Shown here: positions 31,793 to 41,293 of the stretch, piece by piece
How the letters are laid out: each line of letters opens with the position of its first letter
How positions within the stretch are numbered: the stretch's first letter is position 1
Source of the DNA: Auriscalpium vulgare
Lineage: Eukaryota; Basidiomycota; Agaricomycetes; Russulales; Auriscalpiaceae
Assembly: GCA_019915015.1 (NCBI GenBank)
Contig: JAHBBC010000025.1
Span: 248,001 to 312,000, forward strand
Direction of reading: 5' to 3'
Length of the DNA stretch: 64,000 bases
The notes under the pieces: model-generated
What the model was told of the DNA's origin: nothing
The model's database searches: none
Seen by the model: the letters and a program-made list of their open reading frames with translations, nothing else
Made by a program: the position numbers and the translations under genes

Positions 31793-34700
31793 ATGCAAGC
31801 ATCCACCCCTTATCCTAACTCGAAAGTGCCGAAAGAAGGCCGTACTACATACAATTCGATTAGAGCAGGCTCAGAGAGAGCGTTAACGGTACATACAATA
31901 CGCATGTCGAACCAGAAAGCCCGCAAAGAGCCCGCAGAGGCGAACAGGCGTGCAGGAGAGACACCGGACCGCCCGGAGCCGGAAGCCGAGCGAGGAGCCG
32001 AGCGAGGAAATGAAGAGCAAGGGCGGCGAGAGACGAGTAGTGAACAGGAAGTAGGGGTTAGCGAGCGAGAGACGGGTGAAACGAGCACCCGACAAGACAA
32101 AGGTAAGCAGAAGGCAAACCGACCTGAGACGCCCCCGAACGCGGAAGGCGAGAGTGACAACGAGTCACTGTTGAAAGTACTAGAAGAGTTTAATCGTACC
32201 ATCGATGAGAACCTAAAGGTTACGAACGGGGCGATTGAGATGGCTACGGAGGCCATGAACCGTGTGAATGCGGCGCGGAATAGTACGCAGCAATTGCGGA
32301 CGCACTGGACGAGCATACGCCGCAAACTGCAGAAATATAGAGGGCTCGAAACGCTCGACGAAGAGCGGACCCTGAGCTCGACGAACCGCGAGAGTGCGGA
32401 AGATCTGGGAGAGATTAAGGTCAGCGAGCTACGACTCGACAAGGAACCTAGGTTCAAATACATGGGCATCACGTACTCACTGGCGGAATTGGTGGCACCT
32501 CGAGGAGAGGACGAATCGGCTGAAAGCCATGCATATCGCGAGAAGGTCGCGGACGGCTATTTCGAATGGAAAAGATCAGCCAGGGAGAAACTGCTATCCG
32601 CGTACGAGAATTTACTTACGGATAAGGAATTGGAAGAGGACAGTCTCACCTTGAATGAGATAGAGAAAATGCTAGTCAAGCAAGCAGATTCTACCGCAGG
32701 TCATGACGAGAGACGTCAGAGGGACCTAGAACGGGGCGCAGTCATATACGGATCCATAGAGGCAGCAGCCAAAGTCTGGGACGAGAGCTTGAGGCGAGGC
32801 GAGCGTGAAGCGTTCAAAAACCGGCCTAAGGGAAAGCAGGACAGGCGTAGCGAGATAGCCGGAGATGACTGGCGACCGAGACAGTACCAGGATCGCAAAA
32901 ACGCGAGCGAGCGCGAGGGGAACCGTAGTTACGAGCGGGACCGGCAATACAGCCACGAAGATCGTGGAGATGGACATGAGCGTGGTCAGCAAGCAAACAG
33001 TCATCGAGATGAGCATCGCGATGAATGGGATGATCACCACGAGGGTCGCCGTAACGGTCGAGAGCGAGATGAACGATCTGACAGTCACAGAGATGACGGT
33101 AGGCGAGACAGACGGCAAGACGACCGCAGAAGAGGCGGTGGAGCACCAGGAGGAGATGACGATGACGAGTCATCGGATGGCGATAACGGATCGTATCATG
33201 GGCGAAGGAATGGTATTCCGCCCGCCAGACCGCGTAAGGAACGTGAGCGAGGAAATAGCAGGAATTGGCGTGAGGCCACGCCAGACTACCAAGCTGGCGG
33301 CCGCGATAGTGCGGCGGTTACGAAACTCAGGCGAACAGTGAGAGAAGGACTCACTGAGGAGCTGCCCGAGCTACCCAAGGGATACAAGGTGCCAGCCCAG
33401 CCCAAGTACAATGGGACAGACAAACCCGAACAGTTCGGGACGTTCACAACCGACTTCATGACCTGGCTGCAGTTGAGCCGATTGGTGGACGCCAAATATT
33501 CGGCAGCACAGATCATGTCGTTGGGAACGGCGCTCGAAGGAGAAGCGTCAGAATGGTACATGCAGGAAATCAAAGACCCAGAGAGGGTGAAACGCACCTG
33601 GACGCTTGAAGAGGCGTTTGTCGCGCTGTATGGGAGATTCATCCATAAAGCGTCAATACAGGAAGCGTTCGTAAACTTCCGTAGGACGCGGTACGACCCT
33701 AACCGAGGGTTAGTGGCATACTACAAGGACCTGCGCAAATGGGCGCAGAGGATGGCTGAGCACCCCGACGGCTATACATTTAATCGGAAGTTAATGCAGG
33801 GGATACCCCAGCAGTTGCTGGGACCGGCAATGCTGAGCCATAATCTCAGCGCGGAATATTCAACCGCCGGAGAGATAATGGACGCCGTAATTGCGGTACA
33901 GGATCGTGACGAGTTCCTGAGCACCCTAACACGGGGGCGTCGCGCACCTGTGGAGGACGTATCACCAATAGTGAAAAAGGTTCAGACCTTCAGAACTCGG
34001 CATCAGACGATGCGGCCGCGTGACCGCGTACGGCCGGCCGAGCCCATTCCGAGCAATGGGGGCCACAGAACGCCTGCGGAGAACCGTGAGGCGAATGCAC
34101 CGCGCACCAGCGGTTTGGAGCGGCGCAATGTGCAGAGTGGCGCACCTAGAAATAACGCCAGTCGTTTCGACACCAGAAACAGAGCTGGTGGGTCCGGGCA
34201 GGGCCGACAGAATGGAGGAAAGGCAGTGACTTGCTATGCATGCGGACAGGTGGGGCATTACGCCTCGGACCCCAAGTGCCCACAATACGGCAAGCCGCCT
34301 CAGGTCCCTCGATTGCACGCCGTCGAAGCTGTGGACGGTGATGCAGAGGTGGATACGAGGCACGCAGATTCCACGCGTACACCTGCAGATGTCGAAGATG
34401 ACATGGATGGTGGAGCAATGAGCGTACAAGAGGATAACGTCGTGATAGTGGACTCGGACTACGATAGCCAGTACGACGGCTCGCAGTACGACCCAGATGA
34501 CGAGCCAGTAGCTGTCACGGATTATGAGACGGACGACGAGTTCGACGATGTGCAATACTTTGGCGGTATGACCCTAGGTGACGCCAGGCGGCAGGCAGAA
34601 CAAGAGAAGCACAATGAGGAAGATGCGCGCGCCCACCGGGAGGTCGAAGAACACCACCGACAGCGTCGAGCTGAAGCGTGGAAGGAAGGATGGCGTGCAG

Positions 34701-35611
34701 CGCTGCAGAACGTGGATAGGGCACTCGATAACGTCTTGAACGATCGTGCACCATCCAGCACAGCAGAATCTCTGCTGCTGGTTGCGGAGATACGGGGAAT
34801 TACCCGCGGAATGGAACGTACGCCACCTATCGAATTCCAGCACTGGTTCGGTACAGCACAGGCCGACCCCGAGACGAACGGGATGACGGTTGATGCGTTG
34901 TCTAGGCGGGTTGGATGGTGGAGTGACAGGGTGCCAAGCACCGATGGCGATAGCGACGACTATGCATCCATGCCTGACCTTGTAAGTCTGCATTCCGACG
35001 AGGAAGTGGAGGCACAACTGCGTGCGATGGATGATCATGCTGAGGATGCACTGATGGACCTCGAACACGCACCGCCGCTGGCGAAGGATCGCGTATACCG
35101 GTCATCGGCCACGCGCTCATACCCTACAGGGGTACGCCCAGTCCGCAATGCGCAGAACCAGTTATGTCTGGCCACGTACGTGACCATCAACGGACAACGC
35201 GCACTGGCATTGTTCGACAGTGGTTCTACTGCGGACTTGGTCAGTCCAGACTTTGCCCGTGTGGCGAATTTACCTCTGTTTGTGTTGGAAAAACCGGTCC
35301 CATTGCAATTGGGGACTGTGGGCAGCCGGTCAGCCATCAACTTTGGTACTGAGCCTACCATTGCGTTTGGCGGAGTTGACAGGCAATGGTATTTCGATGT
35401 GGCAAACATCGACCGCTATGATGTCATTATTGGCACGCCCTTCTTGTCAATAGTTGGAATAGTACTCAACTTCCGGCGCCGAGAAATCGCGTCACCGCAC
35501 GAAGTCGTGCGTGCCCTCTTGGAGGGGGAGGAACCTCGGCTCGAAAGAACCAAGGTTAAGAAGGCTGTTAAGTCGGCGGTTAGAGGCGACCAACGAATAA
35601 AGCCAGAATGA
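31793..35611 (+). CDS. gag: Gag with C-terminal protease of element 3
   Basis: 1,272 codons from the ATG at 31793. The first 130 residues are highly charged (Glu/Arg/Gln-rich); a predicted coiled-coil-like stretch follows at about 130-190, then a long Arg/Asp/His-rich low-complexity block (about 340-500). The capsid-like region is at about 525-710 (FTTDFMTWLQLSRL onward). The zinc knuckle near residue 813 is C-X2-C-X4-H-X6-C (CYACGQVGHYASDPKC), a spacing often seen in basidiomycete Ty3 elements. A second acidic stretch precedes a retropepsin near 1140 with the active loop LFDSGSTADL and the later VIIGTPFL. It ends in TGA at 35609-35611 followed by CTA, in the frame of the next ORF. At 1,272 residues it is long for a Gag-PR. 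Confidence 0.9.
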   Translation: MQASTPYPNSKVPKEGRTTYNSIRAGSERALTVHTIRMSNQKARKEPAEANRRAGETPDRPEPEAERGAERGNEEQGRRETSSEQEVGVSERETGETSTRQDKGKQKANRPETPPNAEGESDNESLLKVLEEFNRTIDENLKVTNGAIEMATEAMNRVNAARNSTQQLRTHWTSIRRKLQKYRGLETLDEERTLSSTNRESAEDLGEIKVSELRLDKEPRFKYMGITYSLAELVAPRGEDESAESHAYREKVADGYFEWKRSAREKLLSAYENLLTDKELEEDSLTLNEIEKMLVKQADSTAGHDERRQRDLERGAVIYGSIEAAAKVWDESLRRGEREAFKNRPKGKQDRRSEIAGDDWRPRQYQDRKNASEREGNRSYERDRQYSHEDRGDGHERGQQANSHRDEHRDEWDDHHEGRRNGRERDERSDSHRDDGRRDRRQDDRRRGGGAPGGDDDDESSDGDNGSYHGRRNGIPPARPRKERERGNSRNWREATPDYQAGGRDSAAVTKLRRTVREGLTEELPELPKGYKVPAQPKYNGTDKPEQFGTFTTDFMTWLQLSRLVDAKYSAAQIMSLGTALEGEASEWYMQEIKDPERVKRTWTLEEAFVALYGRFIHKASIQEAFVNFRRTRYDPNRGLVAYYKDLRKWAQRMAEHPDGYTFNRKLMQGIPQQLLGPAMLSHNLSAEYSTAGEIMDAVIAVQDRDEFLSTLTRGRRAPVEDVSPIVKKVQTFRTRHQTMRPRDRVRPAEPIPSNGGHRTPAENREANAPRTSGLERRNVQSGAPRNNASRFDTRNRAGGSGQGRQNGGKAVTCYACGQVGHYASDPKCPQYGKPPQVPRLHAVEAVDGDAEVDTRHADSTRTPADVEDDMDGGAMSVQEDNVVIVDSDYDSQYDGSQYDPDDEPVAVTDYETDDEFDDVQYFGGMTLGDARRQAEQEKHNEEDARAHREVEEHHRQRRAEAWKEGWRAALQNVDRALDNVLNDRAPSSTAESLLLVAEIRGITRGMERTPPIEFQHWFGTAQADPETNGMTVDALSRRVGWWSDRVPSTDGDSDDYASMPDLVSLHSDEEVEAQLRAMDDHAEDALMDLEHAPPLAKDRVYRSSATRSYPTGVRPVRNAQNQLCLATYVTINGQRALALFDSGSTADLVSPDFARVANLPLFVLEKPVPLQLGTVGSRSAINFGTEPTIAFGGVDRQWYFDVANIDRYDVIIGTPFLSIVGIVLNFRRREIASPHEVVRALLEGEEPRLERTKVKKAVKSAVRGDQRIKPE

Positions 35612-35653
35612 CTACCTTCGGGGGAGGTACCGGCAGTATCCGCAATGGCGGAT
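35609..35653 (+). promoter_or_regulatory. candidate stop-codon readthrough signal between Gag and Pol
   Basis: The stop is TGA followed by CTA, the hexamer context known to favour readthrough in several viral and animal genes. Two possible hairpins lie downstream: TACCT/AGGTA (35613-35617 with 35625-35629) and ATCCGC/GCGGAT (35638-35643 with 35648-35653), the second holding the ORF2 ATG in its loop. No other in-frame stop occurs before the ATG at 35645. Function is inferred. Confidence 0.6.
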
Positions 35654-38600
35654 GCGGGTCCAAAAGACAAGGCGTCGAAGGAGCAGAAAGCGTACCAGAA
35701 GGATGACATCCCGCAATTGCGGGAAAACTGGTACGCCAAATTTGAGGACATAATGAACGGCACACCTAATAGGTTACCCCCAATGAGGGAGGTGAACCAT
35801 GCGATACCGTTGATAGATGAAGAGATGAAGTATAAATACCACTTATCTCGATGTCCAGAGGCGCTTCAGGAGCAATTGAAGCAGAAGATAGCCCGCTACG
35901 TAGAGGCGGGCTGGTGGGGAACGGCTACCACCGCACAAGCAGCGCCGTTACTATGTATACCCAAAAAGAATGGGTCATTACGCACGGTTGTCGACTGTAG
36001 GAAACGCAACGACAACACCGTGAAAGATGTTACACCACTGCCGGACCAAGATCGCATCCGTATGGACACGGCGAGAGCCAAGTACAGGTCAAAGATTGAT
36101 TTGACCGACGCGTACGAACAAGTACGCGTCGAACCGTCGGACGTATGGAAGACAGCGTTCTCGACAATATACGGAAACTACGTCAGCTACACCATGCAGC
36201 AAGGCGATTGCAACGCACCTGCTACATTTCAGCAGTTGATGACTGCAATATTCCGAGAATATATCGGAATATTCATGCACGTCTACCTCGACGACATCTT
36301 CGTATTTTCGGATACAATCGAGGACCACGAGAAACATCTCAGGCTCGTCCTCGAGCGCCTTAGGGAGGCGGATTTGTACCTGAAAAGGGAGAAGTGTGAA
36401 CTGTACGCAGAGAAAATGGATTGCCTGGGTCATGTCGTGGATGACAAGGGGCTACACGCTGATGCAGACAAAATGGTGAAGATCCGCGAATGGCGGACAC
36501 CAAGGAGTTATCACGACATACAGCGCTTCCTGGGGCTCGTGCAGTACCTTGCGCACTTTATGCCTGACGTATCGGCGTACACAGGACCGTTATCGGCAAT
36601 CACAAAGGGTGGCCAGTCGTTTCATTGGCGGCCGCTGCACGCAAAGTGCTTCGAAATGATCAAAGCATTGGCATGCAAGCAACCGATACTTCGACCGGTT
36701 GACTTCTCAAAAGATGAGAAGGTCTGGATTATATGTGATGCATCAGCGTCCGGAGTCGGAGCGGTGTATGGTCAGGGAACGGACTGGACTAACTGTCGGC
36801 CAGCCGGGTTTATGTCCAGGAAATTCACCGCTGCCCAACACGTGTACCGCGTCTTTGAAATGGAGACAATAGCGATACTGGAAGCACTCCTGAAATGGGA
36901 GGATAAGCTGCTCGGTCGCAAAGTAACTATTGTTACTGACCATAAGGCGCTTGAATTCTTCAACACTCAGCGTAATCTGTCCAGCAGACAGACGAGGTGG
37001 ATGGAATACCTCAGCCGCTTTAACTACGAGATCGTCTACGTGAAAGGTGAGAGCAATAAGGTGGCGGACTGCTTGTCGCGTTATTACGAGAGCGACGAGG
37101 GTGACGAGGACGTACCGAACCACGAGTATGTGAACGCGGATGCACGACTAGACCCGGACAGCGAGGACCTGCCGCATATGCGCGTCCTCGAGCTTCGAGC
37201 ACTAGACACGCGGGGAGCACGCGCAATCAAAGAGGCGGTAGAACCGCGGGTACTGGAGGCTGAGGGCCTCAACGTGGCGAAGGACGCCGACGAGGCATCT
37301 CACGGAGCTAATGCAGGCAGCGACGCCACATTAGCCACGTCAGTACGAATGAATGGAGATGCACCAGTGGCGATACCACAGAATGCGGACCTACTGGAGC
37401 AGATAAAACGGGCGTACCCAAACGACACGACGTTTGGGAAAGTCGCGGAAAATGTGAAGGCGTATCCCACATTTGCCCTGGAAGAAGGGCTGATCACGAC
37501 CGAGAATCGCGCTGGTGAACGCGTTACGTGCATACCTAAGGGGACGTACGGGAAGCGTTCATTAACCGAATTCGTGATTGACCAAGGCCATCGGGTATTG
37601 GGTCACATGGGGGCCCAAAAGACAGCGGAGTACCTGCGGCGATGGTATTGGTGGCCCGGGATTGGGAAAGACGTAGACAAATTCTGCCAGTCTTGTGAGA
37701 CGTGTCAGATGTCGAAGACAAATACACGCGCACCGGCTGGGTTACTCCATAGTATGCCTATACCGTCCGCGCCGTGGCAATCCATAGGAATGGATTTCGT
37801 CGGACTGTTTCCACCATCACGTGGATTCGACTACCTATGGGTGGTCATTTGCCGGTTGACGAGCATGGTACACCTTGTACCGGTACATACCACAATAAAA
37901 GCCGCGGAATTGGCGTGGCTGTACGTCAAAGAGATCGTACGACTGCATGGTATACCAGAGTCGATAGTCTCTGATAGGGACCCTAAGTTCACATCGACGT
38001 TCTGGAAAGAAACGCACCGATTGTTAGGGTCGAAGCTATTGATGTCCACGGCTTTCCATCCACAGACGGATGGGGCATCAGAACGAGTGATTCGCTCTGT
38101 TGGCCAAATTCTCAGGGCCACCGTCAATCCCAAGCAAACAGATTGGGTGGATCACGTACCGATGACGGAGTTTGCTATTAATTCGACCGTCAATGGGTCC
38201 AGCACATTCGCGCCTTTCGAGTTGAATTATGGCTACATGCCTGTGACGTACCGTGTACCCCTCAATGAGAAGGCGGCGCGCGGCGTGCAGGAGTTCGCGG
38301 CTAGGGCACGCCATCAGTTGGCTATGGCGCACGACGCCATAATTGCCAGCAGGGTACAACAGACGTACCAGGCCAACAAGCACCGTCGCACTGACCCTGG
38401 TGTCGAGGTCGGCGGCAAAGTTTTCCTGTCAACACAGAACTTGACGTTGCCTAAAGGGCGCGCGAGGAAGTTGATGCCGAAGTACTTGGGACCGTTCCAA
38501 GTCATGGCGTACGATGAACGCACTTCAACGTATACTCTGGACTTACCTGCGGAACTGAAAGGACGACGGATTCATCCCACCTTCCATGCGAGCCTACTAC

Positions 38601-39010
38601 GGCCTCATGTACCCAACGACGACGCGCTGTTCCCACATAGGGAGTCCAGACGTACGTTCGACATGGGGGAGCCTGACGAACAAGAATGGTTAGTCGATGA
38701 GATCGTGGCTCACCAATGGGACAAGAAAGACTATCATTTCCTCGTGCGGTGGAATTATGGCGATACTACCTGGGAACCTCGCAGTAACTGCGAAGAGTTG
38801 GAGGCGTTAGATAATTATCTAGCGCTGCAAGGGGTACGAACCGTACAAGAATTGCCGCACACGCCGGCCCCCCGAAAGACGGGAGCCTCCCGGCAGAAGA
38901 CGGACGGAGAGGAGAGAAGGAAGGAACCGACGCAGAGGCGGGAGCCAGTCGCGGCGCAGCACACAACGCGCAAGTCGAAACGACGAGCAGCGCCGCCGCG
39001 CCGGTCGTGA
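35645..39010 (+). CDS. pol: Pol of element 3: RT, RNase H, integrase, chromodomain
   Basis: 1,121 codons from the ATG at 35645, but open in frame back to the TGA at 35609. Domains in order: RT (about 75-300; VVDCRKRN, KIDLTDAYEQV, catalytic YLDDIFVFS), RNase H (about 360-480; ICDASASG, FEMETIAIL, VTDHKAL, NKVADCLSR), integrase zinc module (about 648-690; HRVLGHMG ... CETCQ), integrase core with D, D, E at IGMDFVG (715), IVSDRDPKF (774) and GASERV (810), then a GPY/F-like region and a chromodomain at about 1015-1062 (WLVDEIVAH ... FLVRWNYG ... TTWEP). Chromodomains of this kind bind modified histone H3 and steer integration to chromatin. The tail is Arg/Lys-rich. Stop TGA at 39008-39010 is followed by CTC. 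Confidence 0.93.
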   Translation: MADAGPKDKASKEQKAYQKDDIPQLRENWYAKFEDIMNGTPNRLPPMREVNHAIPLIDEEMKYKYHLSRCPEALQEQLKQKIARYVEAGWWGTATTAQAAPLLCIPKKNGSLRTVVDCRKRNDNTVKDVTPLPDQDRIRMDTARAKYRSKIDLTDAYEQVRVEPSDVWKTAFSTIYGNYVSYTMQQGDCNAPATFQQLMTAIFREYIGIFMHVYLDDIFVFSDTIEDHEKHLRLVLERLREADLYLKREKCELYAEKMDCLGHVVDDKGLHADADKMVKIREWRTPRSYHDIQRFLGLVQYLAHFMPDVSAYTGPLSAITKGGQSFHWRPLHAKCFEMIKALACKQPILRPVDFSKDEKVWIICDASASGVGAVYGQGTDWTNCRPAGFMSRKFTAAQHVYRVFEMETIAILEALLKWEDKLLGRKVTIVTDHKALEFFNTQRNLSSRQTRWMEYLSRFNYEIVYVKGESNKVADCLSRYYESDEGDEDVPNHEYVNADARLDPDSEDLPHMRVLELRALDTRGARAIKEAVEPRVLEAEGLNVAKDADEASHGANAGSDATLATSVRMNGDAPVAIPQNADLLEQIKRAYPNDTTFGKVAENVKAYPTFALEEGLITTENRAGERVTCIPKGTYGKRSLTEFVIDQGHRVLGHMGAQKTAEYLRRWYWWPGIGKDVDKFCQSCETCQMSKTNTRAPAGLLHSMPIPSAPWQSIGMDFVGLFPPSRGFDYLWVVICRLTSMVHLVPVHTTIKAAELAWLYVKEIVRLHGIPESIVSDRDPKFTSTFWKETHRLLGSKLLMSTAFHPQTDGASERVIRSVGQILRATVNPKQTDWVDHVPMTEFAINSTVNGSSTFAPFELNYGYMPVTYRVPLNEKAARGVQEFAARARHQLAMAHDAIIASRVQQTYQANKHRRTDPGVEVGGKVFLSTQNLTLPKGRARKLMPKYLGPFQVMAYDERTSTYTLDLPAELKGRRIHPTFHASLLRPHVPNDDALFPHRESRRTFDMGEPDEQEWLVDEIVAHQWDKKDYHFLVRWNYGDTTWEPRSNCEELEALDNYLALQGVRTVQELPHTPAPRKTGASRQKTDGEERRKEPTQRREPVAAQHTTRKSKRRAAPPRRS

Positions 39011-39073
39011 CTCGGAATCCCCCGGCGTGGGAATTATTACGCTAGCAGCTGTACAGCAGCAAGCGCGGCAATG
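39008..39073 (+). promoter_or_regulatory. second candidate readthrough stop, between Pol and ORF3
   Basis: TGA CTC at 39008-39013, followed by 20 sense codons in the same frame and then the ATG of ORF3 at 39071. TGA followed by C is the leakiest common stop context. Possible base pairing lies just downstream (AATCCC with GGGAATT, and GCTGT with ACAGC around 39050). Reinitiation at the ATG is an alternative. Confidence 0.45.
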
Positions 39074-41092
39074 ACGCACCGAGGGGAATCAACAAAAGAA
39101 GCCAAACTCTATCCATGCAATATGGAAGGTCGACAACCGTCGACGCGCGCAGACAACGCTACGAAGCTGAAGTGGCTATTCGAGCCCCTCACGAAGCAGG
39201 CTCTGCACAGGACCGGGTGCGAGCTCTGCCTTGAATTTTTCCGCCACGCCTCGGAGGCGGTGTTGGCGGGCGATGTTACGTACATCGAAGCATGCAAAGA
39301 GCGTGAAGGAGCCAATCCGGACCTCGAGAAGGAAGTCCAGCGCCTCAAGGAGCGCGTACGGCGCCGAGACGACGAGATCGCGCAGCTGCGCAGACAGCTC
39401 GAGGCAATGCACCGCCAACACGGCGACGATACCGTGCCGATGGAGGACGACACCTCTGCAGTCGCAGAGACGCGGGTTAGCAAGAAGCGCAGGACTGCCG
39501 ACGCCGCCGACCGGGGTTCGCGCAGCGCAGGGACGCCGCGTAAAGCGGTTAGCGAGAACCCACCGACTGCAACGAGCAGTACCAGCGGCACGGCCAGTGG
39601 CCCTGGACCGTACGAGAATGTGACCCAGGGAATGATGAACCCGGGTACGTCGTCGTTTGGAGGAGGACACCTGAACCAACCGCACCCGAACCAACCGCAC
39701 GCATTCGTTGGGCCGATGCCAGGCGCGTTCATGCAGCAGGGCATGTACGCACCACCGGCCATGTATGCGCCGCCTGGGTACCCCGTGGTCTGGCCAGACG
39801 GCGCCACCTGGATGCCGAACGACGGCGTGCCGACCGCACTTACAGGGTGGGGTAACGCACCGAACTGGGCGGCTGACTGGGGGCCAGGTAACACGTATAC
39901 GTCGGGAGCGCGCACGATGGACAATAATTGGGCGTCATCGTCGCGTGCACCCGACTGGTCGAACCGACCTTGGGACCCACCATATGACGACCCGAACATA
40001 GTATCGGGGCCCGCCACGCACACGCGTCCACCTAGTACATCGGGCATTGACGTACCACACGGCACGCCTACTGGACCGCGCGCGGCGACACGGGGCCGAC
40101 CGTTGGCACGTGGGACAACGAGGGCTGGCACTAGTCGACGCGCAGCGCCGTCCACCCGCCGCCCACCCATTGACCCGGAGATAGAGGCGTTCCTTACTGA
40201 AGACGACGACGCTGCTGCGCCGGCTTCTTCTTCGGGGGGAGGGGCAAGTGCTGCAACTGACATTGACGAAATTCCAGATGTCGACGAAATACGCCGCATG
40301 TTCGAACAAGTGAGGATACCGGGCAACGAAGACGCCCTCCGCACGCTAGGGATGTGGCGCAAGAAGGCGTGCGCTGTCCACCGGGACAACCGCCAACCTC
40401 GACACTGGGTCATAGTGCGGGAGTATAAACGTCCGCACTGGGCAAAGGTGAATGACCAGACGAAGCGTCTGCCTCCCCCACAATTGGGGGACGAGGCCAA
40501 AGGATGGCACGCGTACTTAGGCAGATACCCGGGGTTCAAACGACAAGGGCTATTCGGGGGCACCAACTTGTCACCATTGGACGATGTAATATCGTACCTG
40601 CGACTTGCACGTTTAGTGCACGTGGGGCCAGAGAAGGAATGGCCCCAGCGCAAGAAGGTGCGCGACGCGTTTGTTGTGGCCGCAGCCGCAATCCTGGAGA
40701 CCCCAGAGAATTACCAGCGGCTGCTGGAACAATTCCGCGTCCGCGTTAACCGTCTATCATCCTCCCCGGACTTCGGTGTACGCAATCCGATCAACGAGCA
40801 GACGGTTGTTACGCACCTGGCCAGGGCAGGGTACACCGCATACGAGGCGGCTGTGGCGTCTCACCTATCGCACGCCGTGCTAACCGACGCACGCTACGAG
40901 GACGGATCACAGGGATCCGAACCATCGGAGTCGGATGACGACTCGGGCAACCATGGTACTCCTATCGTCGTAGACGAACCAGTCCTGGCTGACGGCAGCC
41001 CTATCACTTCAGGGAACCCACAAGCCGTCGCACTTGACGTGGTCATGACTGGAGGAGACGCCTCGCCGCCGTCGCCTGCGCACAGCGCATAG
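39071..41092 (+). CDS. third ORF of element 3, function unknown
   Basis: 673 codons in the env position, between pol and the 3' LTR, and in frame with gag and pol. There is no signal peptide, no membrane helix and no env-like cleavage or fusion pattern, so it is not an envelope gene. Residues about 75-120 form a charged heptad-like stretch (LEKEVQRLKERV, AQLRRQLEAM), probably a coiled coil, after a Cys-containing segment (CELCLEFF). The middle (about 130-370) is Pro/Gly/Ser/Thr-rich and probably disordered, with an SKKRRTA basic patch that could be a nuclear localisation signal. The C-terminal 230 residues (from about 400; LGMWRKKACAVH, AYLGRYPGFKRQGLFG) look folded. I do not recognise the domain. 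The frame is intact, suggesting selection or a young copy. Confidence 0.75.
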   Translation: MTHRGESTKEAKLYPCNMEGRQPSTRADNATKLKWLFEPLTKQALHRTGCELCLEFFRHASEAVLAGDVTYIEACKEREGANPDLEKEVQRLKERVRRRDDEIAQLRRQLEAMHRQHGDDTVPMEDDTSAVAETRVSKKRRTADAADRGSRSAGTPRKAVSENPPTATSSTSGTASGPGPYENVTQGMMNPGTSSFGGGHLNQPHPNQPHAFVGPMPGAFMQQGMYAPPAMYAPPGYPVVWPDGATWMPNDGVPTALTGWGNAPNWAADWGPGNTYTSGARTMDNNWASSSRAPDWSNRPWDPPYDDPNIVSGPATHTRPPSTSGIDVPHGTPTGPRAATRGRPLARGTTRAGTSRRAAPSTRRPPIDPEIEAFLTEDDDAAAPASSSGGGASAATDIDEIPDVDEIRRMFEQVRIPGNEDALRTLGMWRKKACAVHRDNRQPRHWVIVREYKRPHWAKVNDQTKRLPPPQLGDEAKGWHAYLGRYPGFKRQGLFGGTNLSPLDDVISYLRLARLVHVGPEKEWPQRKKVRDAFVVAAAAILETPENYQRLLEQFRVRVNRLSSSPDFGVRNPINEQTVVTHLARAGYTAYEAAVASHLSHAVLTDARYEDGSQGSEPSESDDDSGNHGTPIVVDEPVLADGSPITSGNPQAVALDVVMTGGDASPPSPAHSA

Positions 41093-41293
41093 ACACGTAT
41101 CGATCTATACCCAACACCGCTTACGAATAGCAAGGGGTAGTAATTACCCAGCGCGCTGCGCGCTACTACAGGCATACAAACGCCTACGCCGCGATCACTC
41201 GCGAAGGAGGCACAACCCTCATAACGTATCAAGACCACCGGGTGTTCAACCACCCCTTCAACCTACCGCGGGGCCTTCTCTTGAGGGGGAGGG
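41093..41293 (+). other. ORF3-to-LTR spacer with polypurine tract of element 3
   Basis: About 200 bp without coding capacity, ending in the purine run GAGGGGGAGGG (41283-41293) directly before the 3' LTR at 41294. Confidence 0.75.

Noticed and set aside
39109..40653. 514-codon open frame on the minus strand opposite ORF3 of element 3
   Set aside because: Its length is explained by GC-rich codon bias of ORF3; no domain, and ORF3 itself has ordered protein features and the shared frame with gag-pol.
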